Assembly (NCBI GenBank): GCA_013399895.1
Contig: VXBA01002149.1
Span: 40,441-104,440 of the forward strand
DNA length: 64,000 nt
Source: Serilophus lunatus
Lineage: Eukaryota; Chordata; Aves; Passeriformes; Eurylaimidae
Direction: 5' to 3'
The notes under the pieces: model-generated
Seen by the model: only the letters and a program-made list of their open reading frames with translations
Database searches by the model: none
What the model was told of the DNA's origin: nothing
Program-made: the position numbers and the translations under genes
Shown here: in pieces, positions 60,301-64,000 of the stretch
How the letters are laid out: every line of letters starts with the position of its first letter
Numbering within the stretch: position 1 is the first letter of the stretch

Positions 60301-63300
60301 AGACAAATTGGAAGAAGAGTTTCAATATCAGATTAAAAATGTAGGAAAGAATTTAAAACTTTAAAATTAGGAGAGTGGCAAAAAGCCAGAGAAAAAGAAG
60401 AGAAGCAGAGAATGGAATTAAAGAGCTGGAGGAGCAATAGAAGCAGCTGGGTGAAGGGGTGGGAAAAAAAAAGAATTGGTGCTGGTGAGTGAAATCATGA
60501 AAGTATGGGGGAAGGTGTGGGAAAGAAGTGAGCAAGAAACTGAAGGAAGGAGAAAATAAGGGGAGAAAGGAGATAGCATACATTTCAAACTATACATTTG
60601 AAGAAGCTTTGCATTTTTACCATCTGGCAGCATATGCAGTTTATTATGAAGTGCTGGAATGTGTTTTGTGGTGCAGGGAGAACTGTTTCATGAGCTCATG
60701 AGAACTGGACACCTAGCATGTATATATACAACTGAATACCTTCTGAGAAGTGGGAGAGGACCCAGTGATGACTTGGATGATCATGCCTAATCCCATCACC
60801 AGTAAAAATTAAAACTGGATTCAAACCAAAGACAAATACCCATGCTAATGCATAGATAAATCTCCCTGCTCCACAAATAATACATCACTTAAGCACTTTG
60901 GCCAAATAATATTTTCCAGGAAGCATGCTATTTGTTAGTCATCCTAGTGTTGCATGGAGTGCATCAAGACTGAAACAAAATAGCTGATTCTATCACTAAT
61001 TCAGAAGAATTTTGGGGTGAAATTGTTCCTAAGTTCTCAATGTTGTTAAAGATAAAACTTGAAAGAGGAAAAGAAATCCCTATTATTACATCTCAATTCT
61101 AGCTATCTCTTTAGAGAAGGACACACCTGGAAGTGACACAGGAGCAGAAACTGTCTCAATTAAACCAAAGCATACTTAACAAGTCCTCAAGGCCACTTCC
61201 CTTACCCAACTTGAATTCATGCTTTTATTTACTCTGACTCACCAGCACCTACATATACACACTCATTTCAAGTCATAGTAGAAAGTAAATGGTATTTTCT
61301 GCTCAGAGTGCTTAGAGCTATGTTATGGAACAAACCATTCTGATGAATACTCACCAGTTTCAAAGATTCCTCTCTGCTTACAGACATTAGCCTATTGAAG
61401 AAATTCCTTGACATATAATCAAAGCCATAGGTAAAATAACTATATGTCATAACCCGACATAGGTAAAGTTATGGTAAAATTGTGTTAAGACTCCCAATTA
61501 TCTGTCATCTGTAAGAAGCCTTCATTTATCTGACTTAATGAAATACAGTTACAAATGTTATGGGAGGCAGGACATAAGAGAGGTAGAATTCATTCTTTGC
61601 AGCTAGACTAGTTATAGTTGTAGATCTATAGGCAGCAACAGGCCAGCTGAAAAAATTTGCATTAAAATTATAAAGGAGAAAAAAAGACAGTTCATTATGT
61701 AACAAAACATGTTAAAAAAATATGCATACTTTCTTGAAGAATGTATTCCAAACTTTTTCTAAAATAATATAGGCTCCTAGAATCGAGTAACAAACCATAT
61801 TAAAGCCTGTATCTTTTTTAATTCAGCAGCTGTAGAGTTTGCCACACTATCTCTGTGGAAAAGCAAGATTGTGTAGCATAGTGAAAATATGATTCTACTG
61901 TAACTTTTTGGTAGGAAATAAAACTTAAAATCATAAACTGCAATTAAGCTGTTGAAATCATGTTTGCCTGAATTTGCATAAATCCTGACATGAAAGCTGA
62001 GAACTATGAATTCTGCAGTTTCATTTCAGCATCCCCATAACTATCTCGTTGTTAATCAAATATATTTTTTCAGCAAAACCAATCTCTCTTCTTCATCTTT
62101 TTAGAATGAGAATGTGAAGAATAAGCCTCAGTTATTTCTGAGACATTATGAAGATTTGCCTTCGAAAACTTTATCAGCAAGAAGAACATATAATGATATC
62201 ACACTACTCATTTTTCTTCAAAACTTTCAGTAGAGAACTCAAGATCACATTTAAGTCTGAAATAAATTAAAAAATTCCAGCTGCAAATCTGCCTGTCTTT
62301 CAGGGAATACATAAAACTTAGTTCTCAGGATTCAATCTAGCATGTTGTCACAATGTATATTTTTTCAGATATGTATCATTTTAAAAGAGCTTTTTGTTTC
62401 CCAACTGCAACTCAAAATTTTTACAACTATAAAAAAACATGTCATAATCCCTGGCAAACTGGTGCCAGCAGCCACTTTGCAGCCTTGGCCAAATTCAGAA
62501 AAGCCTTACATACCCCTTGCAAGCTTAGTATGATTGCAGAACAAATATGACATTAAATCATATTGGAGGTGGTGTTTAAAATGGAGAACTGAGGCAAATT
62601 TGGCAGGAACTGGACATTTTGTACTCATTGCAAATTACTTCGAATTTAATCTTCAAACATAAACTCGATTGTGAGTTACACTTTAAAGTGATCGGACCAT
62701 TATTCTCCAAGGCTCTCAAGGCAGATGTACACCATGTTTGTTCAAATCTCTCACAGATGCCAAAAACCAAAATAGTTTCTAAAAGGGATTTAAAAAATCC
62801 AGAAAGCAGAACACATGCTTTAAATTCAGCTTTACATTAACAGGAACATTCATACCTCTCTATTTACTTGGCTCTTGGTATAAAGTATAAATCTAAAGCA
62901 GAAAATCTCAGTCTCTAGATTTCATGACAGCAAGAACTGTGGAAAGACAGATGCCAGTGTGTATTCTCCTAAGCATTCTAGGGATTCAGAGACAAATTTT
63001 CCATAATTTGCACATACAAGTTCTCTCAAAACTGAAGGAGAGTTCCACTGGAAACAAAATAAATTAGGATAAAGAACATAAGATATACTCAAGTAAATTT
63101 CCTAATAACTTTAACAAGTATAAAGTCTAGAGGTCTTTTCAAAAATAGTCAGAACCCCTTCCTATAAAAAGGATTTTGTTGCTGTAAGTAGACAATCTGT
63201 AGATATCAGAAAATCTGGAATGAATTTACAAATGGCTAGACACAATATAAAGCTCACATTATGGATAATGAAAGCTTCCATATAGTTTAAACACTGAGTA

Positions 63301-63805
63301 AGTTCTGTGATTTGTCTGGAAGCTCACCATTATTTGATTTTGCACCTCGTATAGTAAGATTCTATAGCATCTGACAAACCAGAGTCAACCTCTCAGTAGC
63401 TCTAGGCTTCAACTTCAACTTCTTGAACACAACCCTGAGTTCACAGACTTTTATGACAAAATAAAATTGCCGTACTATCAAATTAGGGAAAAACAACCTT
63501 CATATCTTCAACAAGACATGGAACTTTACTTTCTCTTGAGAAACAGAGATTACCTTCAGGACTACACTATTAACTTATTTATTTTACAGAAACTTTGCTT
63601 CTGAGAGATGATAGAGGGTGTGTGAAAAGTACACAACTTTGAAGTGATGGTGAGACTCAGATTATCAGGAATTTCAAAGACTTGGTTACCACGAGGTAGC
63701 CAAATAAAGAAGTTTAAATATTAGTAGATAACCAAAAGTAACAACATGATTTCTGATGTCAATACAACAAAAGTCTAGAAATGGTACTAGAAGCCTGTAG
63801 CAGAT
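51341..63805. other. Long A+T-rich noncoding stretch, nothing recognised
   Basis: About 12.5 kb with no gene, RNA or transposon I can name. Open frames reach 116 codons (52673-53023, minus) and 101 codons (52812-53117, plus). These two overlap on opposite strands and have no known domain. A purine-rich strand segment lies at about 60361-60575. Such a long stretch without even CR1 pieces is plain gene-desert or intron sequence, although it may hide conserved elements. Confidence 0.6.
60361..60575 (+). repeat. Purine-rich strand-asymmetric tract
   Basis: The plus strand is strongly enriched in A and G, with GAGAAA, GAAGG and GGGGAA blocks and few pyrimidines. On the minus strand this gives two overlapping pyrimidine-biased frames rich in Ser, Phe, Leu and Pro (60353-60583, 60418-60633), which are composition artefacts. 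Confidence 0.75.
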
Positions 63806-64000
63806 TGTGGTGGTTTAATCCACCTTTTAGCGTTCAGGGGGCAGGTTCAATAGAAGTGACGGAAAACTGAATAGAATGTTCAGCAGGTGAACAATTTATT
63901 ACAAGGAATTTGAATTAGAGAGGTAGGGGTAACCCACGGAAGACCCTAGAATTACATTGAGGGACCCCCAACACACAAGAAAAAAAAAAAAACACAAAAA
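63806..64000 (-). mobile_element. LTR 3' end, same family as 42201, cut by window edge
   Basis: On the minus strand this ends in TAAACCACCACA at 63806. It matches the last 190 bp of the LTR at 42201-43393 almost throughout: the GTTCAGGGGGCAGGTTCAAT block, TTCAGTTTTCCGTCACTT, the AATAAA signal (63900-63895), the GGGTAACCCAC region and the following T-rich run. The two lie in opposite orientation about 20 kb apart. Only the 3' end is visible, so I cannot tell whether it is a solo LTR or the 3' LTR of a longer provirus beyond the window. Confidence 0.88.

Noticed and set aside
42201..64000. A single large provirus bounded by the LTRs at 42201 and 63806
   Set aside because: The two LTRs are in opposite orientation, and the 20 kb between them has no retroviral sequence and contains old CR1 remnants.
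1..64000. CRISPR array, operon or bacterial defence system
   Set aside because: The sequence is vertebrate nuclear DNA rich in LINE and LTR remnants. No regularly spaced repeat-spacer array or prokaryotic gene cluster is present.

Overview
The window looks like nuclear DNA from a bird. The basis is repeat content: copies of the CR1 LINE, whose 3' ends carry the diagnostic ATTCTATGAT-type octamer repeat, and LTRs of endogenous retroviruses (ERVs) of types I know from bird genomes. The LTR at 11663 closely resembles one common in Neoaves and songbirds, so a neoavian, possibly passerine, source is my inference. The rest is A+T-rich, low-density sequence of the kind found in a gene desert or a very long intron. 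I found no host protein-coding exon, tRNA, rRNA or known ncRNA that I could defend. No feature here is an operon or a multi-gene system.

Layout. 1-7.6 kb: A+T-rich sequence with a striking 5-bp-period minisatellite (3431-3540) and a ZNF143-type site (3922-3940). 7.6-12.3 kb: a CR1 tail (minus) and a complete solo LTR with its target-site duplication (11663-12257). 14.8-17.9 kb: two internally deleted CR1 elements, both plus, about 1.1 kb apart. 22.6-26.8 kb: two minus-strand LTRs of different families, the second (25379-26798) GC- and CpG-rich. 31.7-34.0 kb: three CR1 pieces, all minus. 40.3-43.4 kb: a CR1 tail and a 1.19-kb solo LTR (plus). 44.8-45.1 kb and 50.6-51.3 kb: two much older CR1-like reverse-transcriptase fragments, one keeping its FADD catalytic motif in frame. 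63.8 kb to the end: the 3' end of another LTR (minus), closely similar to the one at 42.2 kb and cut by the window edge.

What works together. The LTRs at 25379, 42201 and 63806 share a 3'-end signature. The first two also share a promoter layout: a CACGTG E-box just upstream of a TATA-like box, then a polyadenylation signal. They are the most plausible sources of transcription in the window. The long open frames in 25.9-26.8 kb come from the GC content of the LTR and are not genes. Single N characters at 3541, 26799 and 42526 all fall in difficult repeat sequence and should be treated as unresolved assembly positions.

Limits. Repeat identities rest on remembered family consensus, with no database search. 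Boundaries of degraded CR1 pieces are approximate to some tens of bases. The large stretches called empty may hold conserved regulatory elements that only comparative alignment can show.
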